The position numbers were made by a program, and so were the translations under genes. DNA of 64,000 nt from Methylobrevis albus (GTDB lineage: Bacteria; Pseudomonadota; Alphaproteobacteria; Rhizobiales; Pleomorphomonadaceae), in assembly GCF_015904235.1 (NCBI RefSeq), contig NZ_JADZLT010000043.1, positions 62,001 through 126,000 on the forward strand. Reading direction: 5' to 3'. Positions 24,542 to 35,632 of this stretch are shown here, piece by piece. The notes beneath the pieces were generated by a model. The model was not told the origin of the DNA and searched no databases. It saw only the letters and a list, made by a program, of their open reading frames with translations. Every line of letters begins with the position of its first letter. Within the stretch, counting starts at the first letter, position 1.

Positions 24542-26740
24542 TCAGGCCGCGGCAGCGCCGGGGCGGAAGCGATCGTAGAAGCGCTGGTCGGTCGCCGCCA
24601 TCTCGGTGACGAGCCGCCCGGGCGTGAACCGCGGCCCGTGCCGCTCGGCGAGGCCGTCGCAAAGCTGCACGAAGGCGGCGGTGCCGATGCGGTCGATGTA
24701 GGAGATCGTGCCGCCGGTGAACGGCGCGAAGCCGAAGCCGAGCACCGAGCCGACGTCGGCCTCGCGCACATCGGTGACGACGCCCTCCTCGATGCAGCGC
24801 GCCGCCTCCAGTGCCTGCACCACGAGCAGGCGCAGCTTCAACTCATCGACGTCGATCGCCTCGGCCGCCTGCGCCGGGCCGACGATCTCGGCGATCCCGC
24901 GCCAGAGCCGCTTCTTGCCCTTCTCGGGATAGTCGTAGAAGCCCTTGCCGTTCTTGCGGCCGAGACGCCCGCGCTCGACCACCATCGCCTGCAGCAGCTT
25001 TTCCTGCCGCGGGTCGACGGCGCCGGCACCGAGGTCCTGCTTTGCCGCCTGCACGATCTTCCAGGCGAGGTCGACGGCGACCTCGTCGTTGAGGGCGAGC
25101 GGGCCGACAGGCATGCCGGCCATGCGCGCGACGTTCTCGATCATCGCCGGCGGCACGCCTTCGGCGAGCATCAGGTGGGCTTCGAGCAGATAGGCGGTGA
25201 CGCAGCGGTTGGCGTAGAAGCCGCGACTGTCCTCGACCACGATCGGCGTCTTGCGCAGCGCGCGGACATAGTCGAGCGCCACGGCGAGCGCCCGCTCGCC
25301 GGTGTCCCGGCCGCGGATCACCTCGACCAGCAGCATCTTCTCGACCGGCGAGAAGAAATGGATGCCGACGAAATCGGCCGGCGCACGCCAGCCGGCGGCG
25401 AGCGAGGTGATCGGCAGCGTCGAGGTGTTGGAGGCGAAGATCGCGTCCGGCCCGAGCACCGCCGCCGCCTGGTCCATCGCGGCGAGCTTGGCGCCGCGGT
25501 CCTCGAACACCGCCTCGATGACGAGGTCGCAGCCGGCGAGGTCGGCGTAGTCGGCGCTCGCCTGGATGCGGTCCATCAGCGCCGCACGGTCCTCCGCCGT
25601 CGCCCGTCCCTTGGCGACGCGGCCGGCGATCAGCCCGTCGGAATAGGCGCGGCCCTTTTCCGCCGCCGCGAGGTCGCGGTCGACCAGCACCACGTCGATG
25701 CCGGCGGCCGCCGTCACATAGGCGATGCCGGCCCCCATGAAGCCGGCGCCGATGATGCCGACTTTGCGCGGTGCCGACGGCGGCACGCCGGCCGGACGCC
25801 GCGCGCCCTTGCCGAGTTCCTGGGTGGAGACGAACAGCGTGCGCAGCATCGCCTTCGCTTCCCACGTCGTCAGCACGTCGGCGAACAGCCGCGACTCGAT
25901 CCGGAGGCCGAGGTCGATCGGCAGTTGCACGCCCTCGAAGCAGGCGGCGAGGATGGCGCGGGCGCCGGGGTAGTTGTCATGCGTCTCGCGCCGATAGATC
26001 GCGTTTGCCGCCGGCCAGAACTGGAAGCCGCCGGCCGAGAACACGGCGGGTCCGGGCGGCCTGAACTTCTCCTCGTCCCACGCCTTCACTGGCGATAGCG
26101 TCAGCACCTTCGCCTTTGCCGCGGCGATCAGCCCGTCCGCGGGCACGACCTCGTCGATCAGCTTCAGCCGCAGCGCCTGCTTCGGCGGCACGGTCTGGCC
26201 CTGCAGCAGGAAGGTCAGCCCCGCCTGCGGATCGGCGAGGCGCATCACGCGCTGGGTGCCGCCGGCGCCGGGGAAGATGCCGATCTTCACCTCCGGCAGG
26301 CCGACCTTGTAGTCGCCCTCCGCCGCGATGCGGCCGTGCGCGGCGAGCGCGAGCTCGAAGGCGCCGCCGAGGCAGGTGCCGCCAATGGCGGCCACCACCG
26401 GCTTGCCGCAGGTTTCGACCCGGCGCCACAGCCGCGACATCCGCGCCGATTCGTGCAGCAGCCAGCTCTTCGCCGCGAGGAGATCGCCGCCGGCGAGTTC
26501 GGCGTACTTCTCGAGCACCGCCTCCAGCATCTTGAGGTCGGCGCCGGCGGAAAAGCTCTCCTTGCCCGACGCGATCACGATGCCCTTCACCGCGGCGTCG
26601 GTGGCGAGCGTCTCGATCAGCGCCTCGAACTCGTCCATCACCGCGACGGAGAACACGTTCATCGAGCGGCCGGGCGAATCCCAGGTGACCAGCGCGACGC
26701 CGTCGGCGTCGGTCGCGGTGGTGAAGTGGGTCGGGTCCAT
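24542..26740 (-). CDS. fadJ: 3-hydroxyacyl-CoA dehydrogenase/enoyl-CoA hydratase, bifunctional beta-oxidation alpha subunit
   Basis: A 732-residue multifunctional enzyme. Residues ~1-190 are a crotonase domain: 'SFSAGADLKML' forms the oxyanion hole and 'LPEVKIGIFPGAGGTQR' carries a catalytic glutamate. A linker leads to the NAD-binding dehydrogenase domain near residue 325 ('KVGIIGAGFMGAGIAYVTAAAG'), then 'FVGIHFFSPVEKMLLVEVI' with the catalytic histidine, and two C-terminal dehydrogenase repeats ('GKGFYDYPEKGKK', 'GFGFAPFTGGTISYID'). It hydrates and oxidises enoyl-CoA for the adjacent thiolase. The start is at 26740. It lies between the thiolase (50 bases upstream) and the proline-rich gene. 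Confidence 0.95.
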   Translation of the reverse strand: MDPTHFTTATDADGVALVTWDSPGRSMNVFSVAVMDEFEALIETLATDAAVKGIVIASGKESFSAGADLKMLEAVLEKYAELAGGDLLAAKSWLLHESARMSRLWRRVETCGKPVVAAIGGTCLGGAFELALAAHGRIAAEGDYKVGLPEVKIGIFPGAGGTQRVMRLADPQAGLTFLLQGQTVPPKQALRLKLIDEVVPADGLIAAAKAKVLTLSPVKAWDEEKFRPPGPAVFSAGGFQFWPAANAIYRRETHDNYPGARAILAACFEGVQLPIDLGLRIESRLFADVLTTWEAKAMLRTLFVSTQELGKGARRPAGVPPSAPRKVGIIGAGFMGAGIAYVTAAAGIDVVLVDRDLAAAEKGRAYSDGLIAGRVAKGRATAEDRAALMDRIQASADYADLAGCDLVIEAVFEDRGAKLAAMDQAAAVLGPDAIFASNTSTLPITSLAAGWRAPADFVGIHFFSPVEKMLLVEVIRGRDTGERALAVALDYVRALRKTPIVVEDSRGFYANRCVTAYLLEAHLMLAEGVPPAMIENVARMAGMPVGPLALNDEVAVDLAWKIVQAAKQDLGAGAVDPRQEKLLQAMVVERGRLGRKNGKGFYDYPEKGKKRLWRGIAEIVGPAQAAEAIDVDELKLRLLVVQALEAARCIEEGVVTDVREADVGSVLGFGFAPFTGGTISYIDRIGTAAFVQLCDGLAERHGPRFTPGRLVTEMAATDQRFYDRFRPGAAAA

Positions 26741-26790
26741 CGGTCTCGCCTTTCCTGTCGCATCGGCCGTCCGCCCCCCGACGACGGCCG

Positions 26791-27999
26791 TCAAACCCGC
26801 TCGATCACCGTCGCCGTGCCCATGCCGGCGCCGATGCACAGCGTCACCAGGGCGACGTTGAGGTCGCGGGCTTCCAGTTCGTCGAGCACCGTGCCGAGGA
26901 TCATCGCCCCGGTGGCCCCCAGCGGATGGCCGAGGGCGATCGCGCCACCGGCGACGTTCACCTTGGCCGGGTCGGTGCCGAAATGCTGCATGAAGCGCAG
27001 CACCACGGCGGCGAACGCCTCGTTGACCTCGAAGAGGTCGATGTCGGCGAGTGTCATGCCGGTGCGCTTCAGGAGCTTCTCGGTGACGTCGACCGGCCCG
27101 GTCAGCATCAGCGCCGGATCGGAGCCGATGCTGGCAAAGCCGCGGATGCGGGCGCGCGGCTTCAGCCCGGCCGCCTCGCCGGCGGCGCGCGAGCCGAGCA
27201 GCACCGCGGCGGCGCCGTCGACGATGCCGGACGAGTTGCCGGCGTGGTGCACGTGGTCGACGTATTCCACCTCCGGGTGGGCGTCGATCGCCACGGCGTC
27301 GAAGCCGCCCATCTCGCCGTACATCGCGAACGCCGGCCGCAGCGCCGCGAGGCTCTGCATGTTGGTCTCGGGGCGCATGTGTTCGTCGTGGTCGAGGATG
27401 ACGAGGCCGTTGACGTCGCGCACCGGCTCCACCGAGCGGGCAAAGCGCCCCTCGCTCCAGCTCGCCGCGGCGCGGCGCTGGCTCTCGGCGGCATAGGCGT
27501 CGACGTCGTCGCGCGAAAATCCGTATTTGGTGGCGATCAGGTCGGCCGACACGCCCTGCGGCATGAACCACGACGGCAGCGCCACGGCGGGGTCGACCGG
27601 CCAGGCGCCGCCCGAGGCGCCGAGGCCGACGCGGCTCATCGATTCGACGCCGCCCGCCACCACCATGTCGCTCTGGCCGGCGATCACCTGCGCCGCGCCG
27701 GCGTTGACCGCGTCGAGCCCGGAGGCGCAGAAGCGGTTGATCTGCATGCCGGGCACCTGCTCGCCATAGCCGGCGACGAACACCGCCGCCCGGGCGATGT
27801 TGCCCCCCGCCTCGCCGACCGGATCGACGCAGCCGAGGATGACGTCGTCGACCAGCGCCGTGTCGAGATGATTGCGCGCCGCGAGCGCGCTGAGCGGCGC
27901 GGCGGCGAGCTTCACCGAACTCACCTCGCGCAGCGCCCCGTCCCGGCGGCCGCGGCCGCGCGGGGTGCGGACGTGGTCGTAGATGAAAGCCTCGGCCAT
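26791..27999 (-). CDS. fadA: acetyl-CoA C-acyltransferase (3-ketoacyl-CoA thiolase)
   Basis: A 402-residue thiolase that cleaves 3-ketoacyl-CoA in the last step of beta-oxidation. The nucleophile Cys91 is in 'INRFCASGLDA'. 'NEAFAAVVLRF', 'GGAIALGHPLGATGA' with the catalytic His, and 'CIGAGMG' with the second catalytic Cys are all present near the C-terminus. The ATG at 27999 is chosen because AAGGAG lies seven bases upstream; the ATG at 28005 is too close to it. It sits between the acyl-CoA dehydrogenase (46 bases) and the fadJ-like gene (50 bases), in one apparent operon. Fatty-acid or branched-chain substrates are both possible. Confidence 0.95.
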   Translation of the reverse strand: MAEAFIYDHVRTPRGRGRRDGALREVSSVKLAAAPLSALAARNHLDTALVDDVILGCVDPVGEAGGNIARAAVFVAGYGEQVPGMQINRFCASGLDAVNAGAAQVIAGQSDMVVAGGVESMSRVGLGASGGAWPVDPAVALPSWFMPQGVSADLIATKYGFSRDDVDAYAAESQRRAAASWSEGRFARSVEPVRDVNGLVILDHDEHMRPETNMQSLAALRPAFAMYGEMGGFDAVAIDAHPEVEYVDHVHHAGNSSGIVDGAAAVLLGSRAAGEAAGLKPRARIRGFASIGSDPALMLTGPVDVTEKLLKRTGMTLADIDLFEVNEAFAAVVLRFMQHFGTDPAKVNVAGGAIALGHPLGATGAMILGTVLDELEARDLNVALVTLCIGAGMGTATVIERV

Positions 28000-28045
28000 C
28001 GCCATTCTCCTTGCGGCGCCCCTTGCGGCGGCGGCCGCGGGGCGC

Positions 28046-29839
<1,794 letters not shown>

Positions 29840-29907
29840 GGCGACCCTTCCTGCCTGCTGGTCCCGTGGTCCGCACGACGCAGCGCCGTCGATGCTATCG
29901 TCGGGGC

Positions 29908-29924
29908 TTAACGTTTGCGTAAAG
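29908..29924 (-). promoter_or_regulatory. putative MerR (LiuR-like) operator upstream of the fad operon
   Basis: Given on the plus strand, TTAACGTTTGCGTAAAG is an imperfect dyad. Its core ACGTTTGCGT is repeated exactly in front of the MerR gene at 30513-30522. It resembles the ACGTnnACGT-type motif described for LiuR/MerR regulators of acyl-CoA degradation in proteobacteria. The site is 69 bases before the acyl-CoA dehydrogenase ATG. Confidence 0.55.
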
Positions 29925-29995
29925 GGAATATGGCGCGCGCAGGGCGTTTGTCGAGCGCTGCCGAGGGGGGGCGAGGCGCGGGCAGGGGCGGCGCG

Positions 29996-30466
29996 TCAGC
30001 CCGCCGCCTGTTCCTTTTCCTTCAGCAGCCCGCCGACGACCGACACCGTGCGCCGGAGTTCGGTGAGTGCCTGCTCGATGTCCTTCTTCTGGCGCTCGAG
30101 CAGCGCAATCTGCTCGTTGAACTTGCCGAGCGCCACCTTGAGCTGCATCACCTGGCCGTCGCGCAAATCGTAGAGATCGAGCATATCCTTGATTTCGTTC
30201 AAGGAAAAGCCGACTCGTTTGCCCATCAGCACCAGCTTCAGCCGCGCCCGGTCGCGCCGCGTGTAGAGCCGGTTCAGCCCGTCGCGCTGCGGCGTGATCA
30301 GGTCCTTGTCCTCGTAGAAGCGCAGTGTGCGCAGCGTCACGCCGAATTCGCGCGCGAGGTCGCCGATGGTGAAGAGGTTGGAGCGCCCGGTGTCGTCGCC
30401 GTCGGGGGCGAAGTCGTCCGCGGCGATGGCCGAGGCCTGGGCGATCGACTGTTTGTCCTGCGCCAC
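29996..30466 (-). CDS. MerR family regulator, LiuR-like, of beta-oxidation genes
   Basis: A 156-residue MerR regulator. After ~30 variable residues comes the winged helix 'FTIGDLAREFGVTLRTLRFYEDKDLITPQRDGLNRLYTRRD', followed by 'LKLVLMGKRVGFSLNEIKDML' and a C-terminal dimerisation helix rich in Lys/Glu. It has no metal-binding cysteines, which points away from metal sensors and toward the subgroup that controls branched-chain amino acid or fatty acid degradation. The GTG at 30466 is preferred because GGAG lies six bases upstream; a TTG at 30481 lacks a ribosome-binding site. Matching operator candidates lie before its own gene and before the fad operon. Confidence 0.88.
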   Translation of the reverse strand: MAQDKQSIAQASAIAADDFAPDGDDTGRSNLFTIGDLAREFGVTLRTLRFYEDKDLITPQRDGLNRLYTRRDRARLKLVLMGKRVGFSLNEIKDMLDLYDLRDGQVMQLKVALGKFNEQIALLERQKKDIEQALTELRRTVSVVGGLLKEKEQAAG

Positions 30467-30510
30467 GCGCCGCTCCGCCAATGATCTGTGAGGTGAGTAT
30501 CCTGCTTAGC

Positions 30511-30525
30511 TTACGTTTGCGTCAA
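30511..30525 (-). promoter_or_regulatory. putative autoregulatory operator of the MerR gene
   Basis: Plus-strand TTACGTTTGCGTCAA shares the 10-base core ACGTTTGCGT with the fad-operon site at 29911-29920. It lies 45 bases upstream of the MerR start, where autoregulation is usual for this family. Confidence 0.5.
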
Positions 30526-30577
30526 CGTCCAGTCGGCAGCATGTCGCAGCGCGGATCGCGACACGGCCCTAACGAAA

Positions 30578-30671
30578 GATTCATTCTGGTTACCGAAGCA
30601 TGAGTTGTGCAGGCGGTCGTTTACTTCCCGTTTACCGTATTTGGTGAAAATGCCGGTGAACGGGACGAATC
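30578..30671 (+). promoter_or_regulatory. upstream region of the PodJ-like gene with two GANTC sites
   Basis: GATTC at 30578-30582 and GAATC at 30667-30671 match the GANTC target of the alphaproteobacterial cell-cycle methyltransferase CcrM. Two near-direct GTTTAC repeats lie between (about 30618-30635). In Caulobacter, GcrA acts at methylated GANTC promoters, and polarity genes are among its targets. GANTC occurs by chance about every few hundred bases, so this is only suggestive. The rest of the ~390-base gap holds the MerR operator and nothing else I recognise. Confidence 0.25.
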
Positions 30672-30853
30672 CGACCCTGCTCCCCTCCTTCGCCGGCGCA
30701 CCGGCCGGGATCGCGGCAGCGGCAAGTCGGGCGCCGGGCGACGCGTGACCGAGTTGCAAAGGCGCGGACAGCGCCGGGTGAACCCCGGGATGCGCCGCGA
30801 AGAGGGGATGGCGGACCGATCACGGCCCCGCCGGCCATACGGGAGAGACCAGC

Positions 30854-33800
30854 ATGACCTCGCGATCGGCGCCGCGACAGGATACCGTGGCCGGTGACAT
30901 CCGCCGGGAAGCCGAGCGTGCCGCCGCGGCCGCGGGGCTCACCGTCGACGAGTGGCTGACCCGCCTGATCCGCAGCAATGCGGGCGACGCCCCGGGGGCA
31001 CAGCCGGCGCCGCAGGCCGCGGCCCGGCCGGCCGCCAAAGCCGAGGCGCCCGTCGCCCCCGCGCCGGCCCAAGCCCCGGCCCAGGCCGCCGCTGCGGGAC
31101 CGGACGGCCAGCCGATCGGCCGCATCATCGATTCCCTCGACCGCCTCGGCGACCGCATCCGCGCGCTTTCGACCAACGATCGCGGCGCGCGCCAGCCGCA
31201 CCTCGCCGCCGTCGCCGACAATCGCAGCCGCGACCTGCAGAAGGCGATCGAGGAAATCACCGCCCAGCGCGACCAGATCGAGCGCGCCGCCGCCGAGCGC
31301 CGCCGCGCCGCGCCGCCGCATCTGCAGCCGGTGCCGTCGCCGGCGCCGCTGCGCGCCGAAGCGCCCCGACCGGAGCCCGTGCGGCCCGAGCCGGTCCGTT
31401 CCGAACCTGTCCGCGCCGAGGCCTCCCGGTCCGCCCGCCCCGAGGCCCCGCGCGCCGAAGCACCCCGCGCCGAGGCGCCGCGCGCGCCGGCGCCGCGTGC
31501 CGAGCCCGCCCCCGAGGCCCGTCCCGTGGCCGCTGCCGCGCCGGCCCCGGTCGCCGCGCCGCCCGCGGTCGACACCGCCGCCTTCGACCGCCTCGCCGCG
31601 CGGCTCGATGCCCGCATCGACGGCCTGACCGCCGCGATCCCGCCGCGCGAGCATTTCGAGATCGTGCGCGAGGAGATCTCCAGGCTGCGCGACGCCGTGG
31701 CGGCAAACGCTACCAAGCCGGCCCTCGCCGGCCTCACCCGGTCCTACGACCTGCTGGTCGAGCGGCTCGACGCGGTCGGCGGCCGCGAGCCGGACTCCGG
31801 CCTCGTCACCGAGCTCGTCGGCCAGATGGCCGAGGTGCGCGACCTGCTCGCCGCGATTCCGGGCGAAAGCCATCACCGCCTGCTCACCGCGCGGCTCGAC
31901 GAACTCGCCGCCCGTGTGGAGGCGATCGCTGCCGCCCCCGGCGACCAGGGCGTCGCCGTGCTCGAGGGGCAGCTCGCCCAGCTCGCCCGCGCCGTCGCCG
32001 GGCTCGATCCCTCGCGCCTTGTCACCAGCGTCGAGTCCCGCCTCGACACCGTCGCGTCGCGGCTCAACCAGATCGAAGGCCAGATGTCGCGGCTCGACGT
32101 GCTGCCGCAGGTCGCGCGCCGCCTCGAGACCCAGGGGGAGCGGCTCGAGGACCTCGGCCGTCGCTTCGACGCCTTGCCGCAGCTCCTGCGCGAGATCGAC
32201 GCCCGCCTCGCCCCGGTCGAGGCGCTGCCCGGCGCGCTCGCCCAGGATATCGAGACGCTGAAGCTCGACGTGCGCGGCGATCTCGCCGAACTCTCGGATC
32301 GCCTCGGCCCGGTCGAGGCGCTGCCGGAGACGCTTTCGCGCGATCTCGACGCCATGAAGCAGGACGTCCGTATCGACATCGCCGCGCTCGCCCAGCGCTT
32401 CGCCCCGGTCGAGGCCCTGCCGGCGACGATCGCCCGCGACATCGACGGCGTGCGCGAGGACATCGGCACGCTGGCGCAGCGCCTCGCGCCGATCGAGAAC
32501 CTGCCGCACGCCGTTGCCCGCGAGGTCGACGCGGTGCGCCGCGATGTCCGCGAGGACATCGGCGCCGTGCTCGCCCGCATCGACGACATGGGCGAGCGCC
32601 TCGCCGGCCTCGACGTCTCGGCGATCGACGCCGGTGTCGTCGCCGCCCTCGACGGCCGCTTCACCGAACTCGCCGCCCAGATCGACGGCCTCGGCGACGA
32701 CGCCGACAGCGAGATGCTGGCCGCGCTGGAACTGCGCATCGCGGCGCTCGCCGAGCGCATGGAAACCCGCCTTTCGGCGATCGACCGCAGCACCGGCGCC
32801 GCCTTCGAGGCGCTCGGCCGCCAGATCGACACCCGCGCCATGGCCGGTGATCCGGGCACCGGGCTGCAGCTCGCCGAACTCGGGCGCAAGCTCGACAGCC
32901 TCGCCAACCAGCCGCTCGCCGGCCTCGACGGCGGCGCGCTCGCCGGCATCGAGGTGCGGCTCGAGGAGATCGGCGCCCGCATCGGCTCGATCGAAGCCGT
33001 CCACGGTGGGCCGCTCGGCGGCGCGCCGTCGGCCGACCTCGCCGACGCGATCGGCCGCATCGAGGACGCGATCACCGCGCTCGCCGACCACGCCGGCGCG
33101 GCCCGCCCCGACGAGATGGCCGAAGTCGCCCGCGCGATCGACGGCCTCCGCCGCGACCTCGCCGACCTCGCCTCGCCGTCGCTGGATGGCCTCGAGGCCG
33201 AAATCCGCCAGATCGCCGGCCGCCTCGACATGCTCGCCGCCGGCGGCCCGGCCCCGGCGACCCTCGGCGCCGAGATCGAGGCGCGCATCGAGCGCCTCGT
33301 TGACCGCATCGACAGCCAGTCGCGCGACGACGACCGCCTCGCGGCGGCACTGCGCAGCGTCGAGCAGACGATCGCCACCGCCCTCGATACGGGCGACATG
33401 GCCCAGGCCGCCGCCCGGGCGGCCGTCGCCGCCTTCGACGAGCGCGAGGGATCGGCCGTCGCCGGCGCGATCCGTGGCCTCGGCCGGGACCTCGAGAACC
33501 TGCAGCGCGAGATCCAGGAGTCGCGCCAGCGCGATCTCACGCTGCTCGACAGCATGAACGACATCCTGCAGAGCGTCTCGGGCCTGTCCGGGCTCTCCAG
33601 CCTGGCGGCAGCCCCGTCCCGCGCGGTGGCCGCCCCGGCGCCGGCGCCCCGCGTCGCCGACGAGGAGACTTGGCGCGAGATCGAGCGCAGCCTCGCGGCC
33701 GGCCTCGCCGGCGCGCAGCCGCCGCCGCAGCCGTCCCGTCCCGCCGCCGCCGCCCCTGGCCCGAGCATCCTCGACGACCTGATCGCGCCGCGCCAGGGCG

Positions 33801-35503
33801 CCGGCCGCAAGGCGCCGCCTTCGGCGGAGGCGCCGCTCGACCTCGGCGAGGCCGGCGACAGCTTCGACGCCGACCTGCCGCTCGAGCCGGGCAGCGGCAA
33901 GCCGCGCGTCGCCCGTCCCGCCGGCGGCACGCCGCAGGTGCGCGCCGAACGCCGGACGCCGACGCCGCCCGCGCCGCAGCCCGAGCCGGCGCCCGCCGCG
34001 GCCCCCGCCCCGGCGCACGGCAAGACCGACTTCATCGCCGCGGCCCGCCGCGCCGCCCAGCAGGCGGCGAGCGAGCAGGCCGCCGTCGTCACCCCGCCGG
34101 CGGCGCCGGTCGCCGAGGAGCCGAAGGCGGAGCGCGCCGGCCTGCGCGGCTTCCTCGCCGCGCATCGCCGCCAGATCCTGATGGCCGCCGCCGCGCTGGT
34201 GCTGACCCTCGGCGTCGTCCGCGTCGTCGGCTGGACCCTCGGCGACGACCGCATCGGCGGGCCGGCGACGGCCGCGACCGAAGCGACCACCAGCGAGGCC
34301 GCCGACGCTCCCGCCCCGGCGAACACGGCCGAGGTGACGCCGCCGGCGGCCGAGACCGACGACGAGCCCGGCTTCGACATCGTCGCCGCCCCGGAGGCGA
34401 CCGGCGGCAATGCCGCGAGCTTCGGGCCGAACGCGACCTCGCTGCCGGCCGGCAGCTTTGCCCCGCCCGCCGCCCCGCCCACCACGACACCGGCCGACGT
34501 CGAGGCGGACGCCGCAGCGACGACCGCCGACGCCGAGCCGGCGACCGGACCGGCCGTCGCCCAGGACGCCGCGCCCGAGACCGTCAGCCTCGGCACCGCC
34601 GCGACCGAGCCCGGCACGCCCGACGCCGACCCCGCGCGCATCGCCGCCCCCCTGCCGCCGGCCGCCATCGGCGCGCCGGCCCTGCGCGAGGCCGCCGCCG
34701 CCGGCGATCCCGCGGCCCAGTTCGAGGTCGCCGCCCGGCTCGTCGAGGGCCGCGGCATCGTGCAGGACGTCGCCGGTGCCGCCGTCTGGTACGAGCGCGC
34801 CGCCGAGGCCGGGCTCGCCCCGGCGCAGTACCGGCTCGGCAGTCTCTATGAGAAGGGCCAGGGCGTGCCGCGCGATGCCAAGCGCGCCGCCGCCTGGTAC
34901 GAGCGCGCCGCCGAGGCCGGCAACGCCAAGGCGATGCACAACCTCGCCGTCATGCACACCGAGGGCAGCCTCGGGGATCCGGACTACACCACGGCTGCGG
35001 AATGGTTCACGGCCGCCGCCGACCTCGGCGTGCGCGACAGCCAGTACAACCTCGGCATCCTGCACGCCCGCGGCCTCGGCGTGACCCGCGATCTCGCGAG
35101 CTCCTACAAGTGGTTCGCCATCGCCGGTGCCGCCGGCGACGCGGATGCCGCCAAGAAGCGCGAGGACATCGAGCAGGCGCTCGACAGCGACAGCCTCGCC
35201 CGGGCCCGGCTCGCCGTCGAGACTTGGAAGCCGAAGCCGCTCAGCGCGGCGGCGAACGAGGTCGAGATCGCCAACCCGGCCTGGATGCTGCCGCCGGCGA
35301 GCGTCGCGGCGTCCGACGGCGATCTCATCGCAAGAGCCCAGGCGCTGCTCGCCGCCCAGGGCTTCAGCCCCGGGCCGGCCGACGGCAAGATGGGCCGGCG
35401 GACGCGCGACGCCATCGTCGCGTTCCAGAAGCAGCGCGGCCTGCCGGAGACCGGCGTCGCCGACGCGGCCCTCGTCGCGGCGCTGGCCGAACGCGCCATC
35501 TGA
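30854..35503 (+). CDS. PodJ-like polar localisation protein: coiled coil, one membrane helix, Sel1 repeats, peptidoglycan-binding domain
   Basis: A 1549-residue protein. The first ~40 residues ('DIRREAERAAAAAGLTVDEWLTRLI') form a short helical motif. An Ala/Pro/Arg linker follows to ~235. Residues ~240-910 are a very long coiled coil with an internal 32-residue repeat near 451-570. After a Pro-rich linker, one transmembrane helix lies near 1110-1130. The periplasmic part has an Ala/Pro linker, about four Sel1-like repeats (~1276-1435) and a C-terminal peptidoglycan-binding domain (~1488-1545). This is the architecture of PodJ and its rhizobial relatives, which recruit cytoplasmic factors to a pole and anchor in the wall. 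GGGAGAG precedes the ATG. Very high GC produces long false frames on both strands. Confidence 0.85.
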   Translation: MTSRSAPRQDTVAGDIRREAERAAAAAGLTVDEWLTRLIRSNAGDAPGAQPAPQAAARPAAKAEAPVAPAPAQAPAQAAAAGPDGQPIGRIIDSLDRLGDRIRALSTNDRGARQPHLAAVADNRSRDLQKAIEEITAQRDQIERAAAERRRAAPPHLQPVPSPAPLRAEAPRPEPVRPEPVRSEPVRAEASRSARPEAPRAEAPRAEAPRAPAPRAEPAPEARPVAAAAPAPVAAPPAVDTAAFDRLAARLDARIDGLTAAIPPREHFEIVREEISRLRDAVAANATKPALAGLTRSYDLLVERLDAVGGREPDSGLVTELVGQMAEVRDLLAAIPGESHHRLLTARLDELAARVEAIAAAPGDQGVAVLEGQLAQLARAVAGLDPSRLVTSVESRLDTVASRLNQIEGQMSRLDVLPQVARRLETQGERLEDLGRRFDALPQLLREIDARLAPVEALPGALAQDIETLKLDVRGDLAELSDRLGPVEALPETLSRDLDAMKQDVRIDIAALAQRFAPVEALPATIARDIDGVREDIGTLAQRLAPIENLPHAVAREVDAVRRDVREDIGAVLARIDDMGERLAGLDVSAIDAGVVAALDGRFTELAAQIDGLGDDADSEMLAALELRIAALAERMETRLSAIDRSTGAAFEALGRQIDTRAMAGDPGTGLQLAELGRKLDSLANQPLAGLDGGALAGIEVRLEEIGARIGSIEAVHGGPLGGAPSADLADAIGRIEDAITALADHAGAARPDEMAEVARAIDGLRRDLADLASPSLDGLEAEIRQIAGRLDMLAAGGPAPATLGAEIEARIERLVDRIDSQSRDDDRLAAALRSVEQTIATALDTGDMAQAAARAAVAAFDEREGSAVAGAIRGLGRDLENLQREIQESRQRDLTLLDSMNDILQSVSGLSGLSSLAAAPSRAVAAPAPAPRVADEETWREIERSLAAGLAGAQPPPQPSRPAAAAPGPSILDDLIAPRQGAGRKAPPSAEAPLDLGEAGDSFDADLPLEPGSGKPRVARPAGGTPQVRAERRTPTPPAPQPEPAPAAAPAPAHGKTDFIAAARRAAQQAASEQAAVVTPPAAPVAEEPKAERAGLRGFLAAHRRQILMAAAALVLTLGVVRVVGWTLGDDRIGGPATAATEATTSEAADAPAPANTAEVTPPAAETDDEPGFDIVAAPEATGGNAASFGPNATSLPAGSFAPPAAPPTTTPADVEADAAATTADAEPATGPAVAQDAAPETVSLGTAATEPGTPDADPARIAAPLPPAAIGAPALREAAAAGDPAAQFEVAARLVEGRGIVQDVAGAAVWYERAAEAGLAPAQYRLGSLYEKGQGVPRDAKRAAAWYERAAEAGNAKAMHNLAVMHTEGSLGDPDYTTAAEWFTAAADLGVRDSQYNLGILHARGLGVTRDLASSYKWFAIAGAAGDADAAKKREDIEQALDSDSLARARLAVETWKPKPLSAAANEVEIANPAWMLPPASVAASDGDLIARAQALLAAQGFSPGPADGKMGRRTRDAIVAFQKQRGLPETGVADAALVAALAERAI

Positions 35504-35533
35504 ACCGCAGCCGATCAACCATGATCCGAATTG

Positions 35534-35566
35534 CGCCCCGCCGCCGGGTTGACCCGCGGCGGGGCG
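35534..35566 (+). terminator. hairpin after the PodJ-like gene
   Basis: CGCCCCGCCGC ... GCGGCGGGGCG is a perfect 11-bp stem around an 11-base loop, 30 bases after the stop. Only a weak T tract follows, so termination may be partial. Confidence 0.55.
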
Positions 35567-35632
35567 ACGTCTTTAACGAAGTCTTACCGGCGGACCTGCA
35601 ATCCTACTGGCCGACACCAGCCGGAGGCGGCA

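Noticed and set aside
23456-26098. A Gly/Ser/Ala-rich 880-codon plus-strand frame that looks like a PE-PGRS or collagen-like protein
   Set aside because: It is the complement of the Pro/Ala-rich exported protein and the fadJ gene, and its glycine richness is only the antisense of proline codons.
30632-35518. A 1628-codon open frame antisense to the PodJ-like gene, and a 632-codon frame in another plus-strand phase
   Set aside because: Both are low-complexity shadows of a very GC-rich coiled-coil gene. The real frame has the Sel1, transmembrane and peptidoglycan-binding features.
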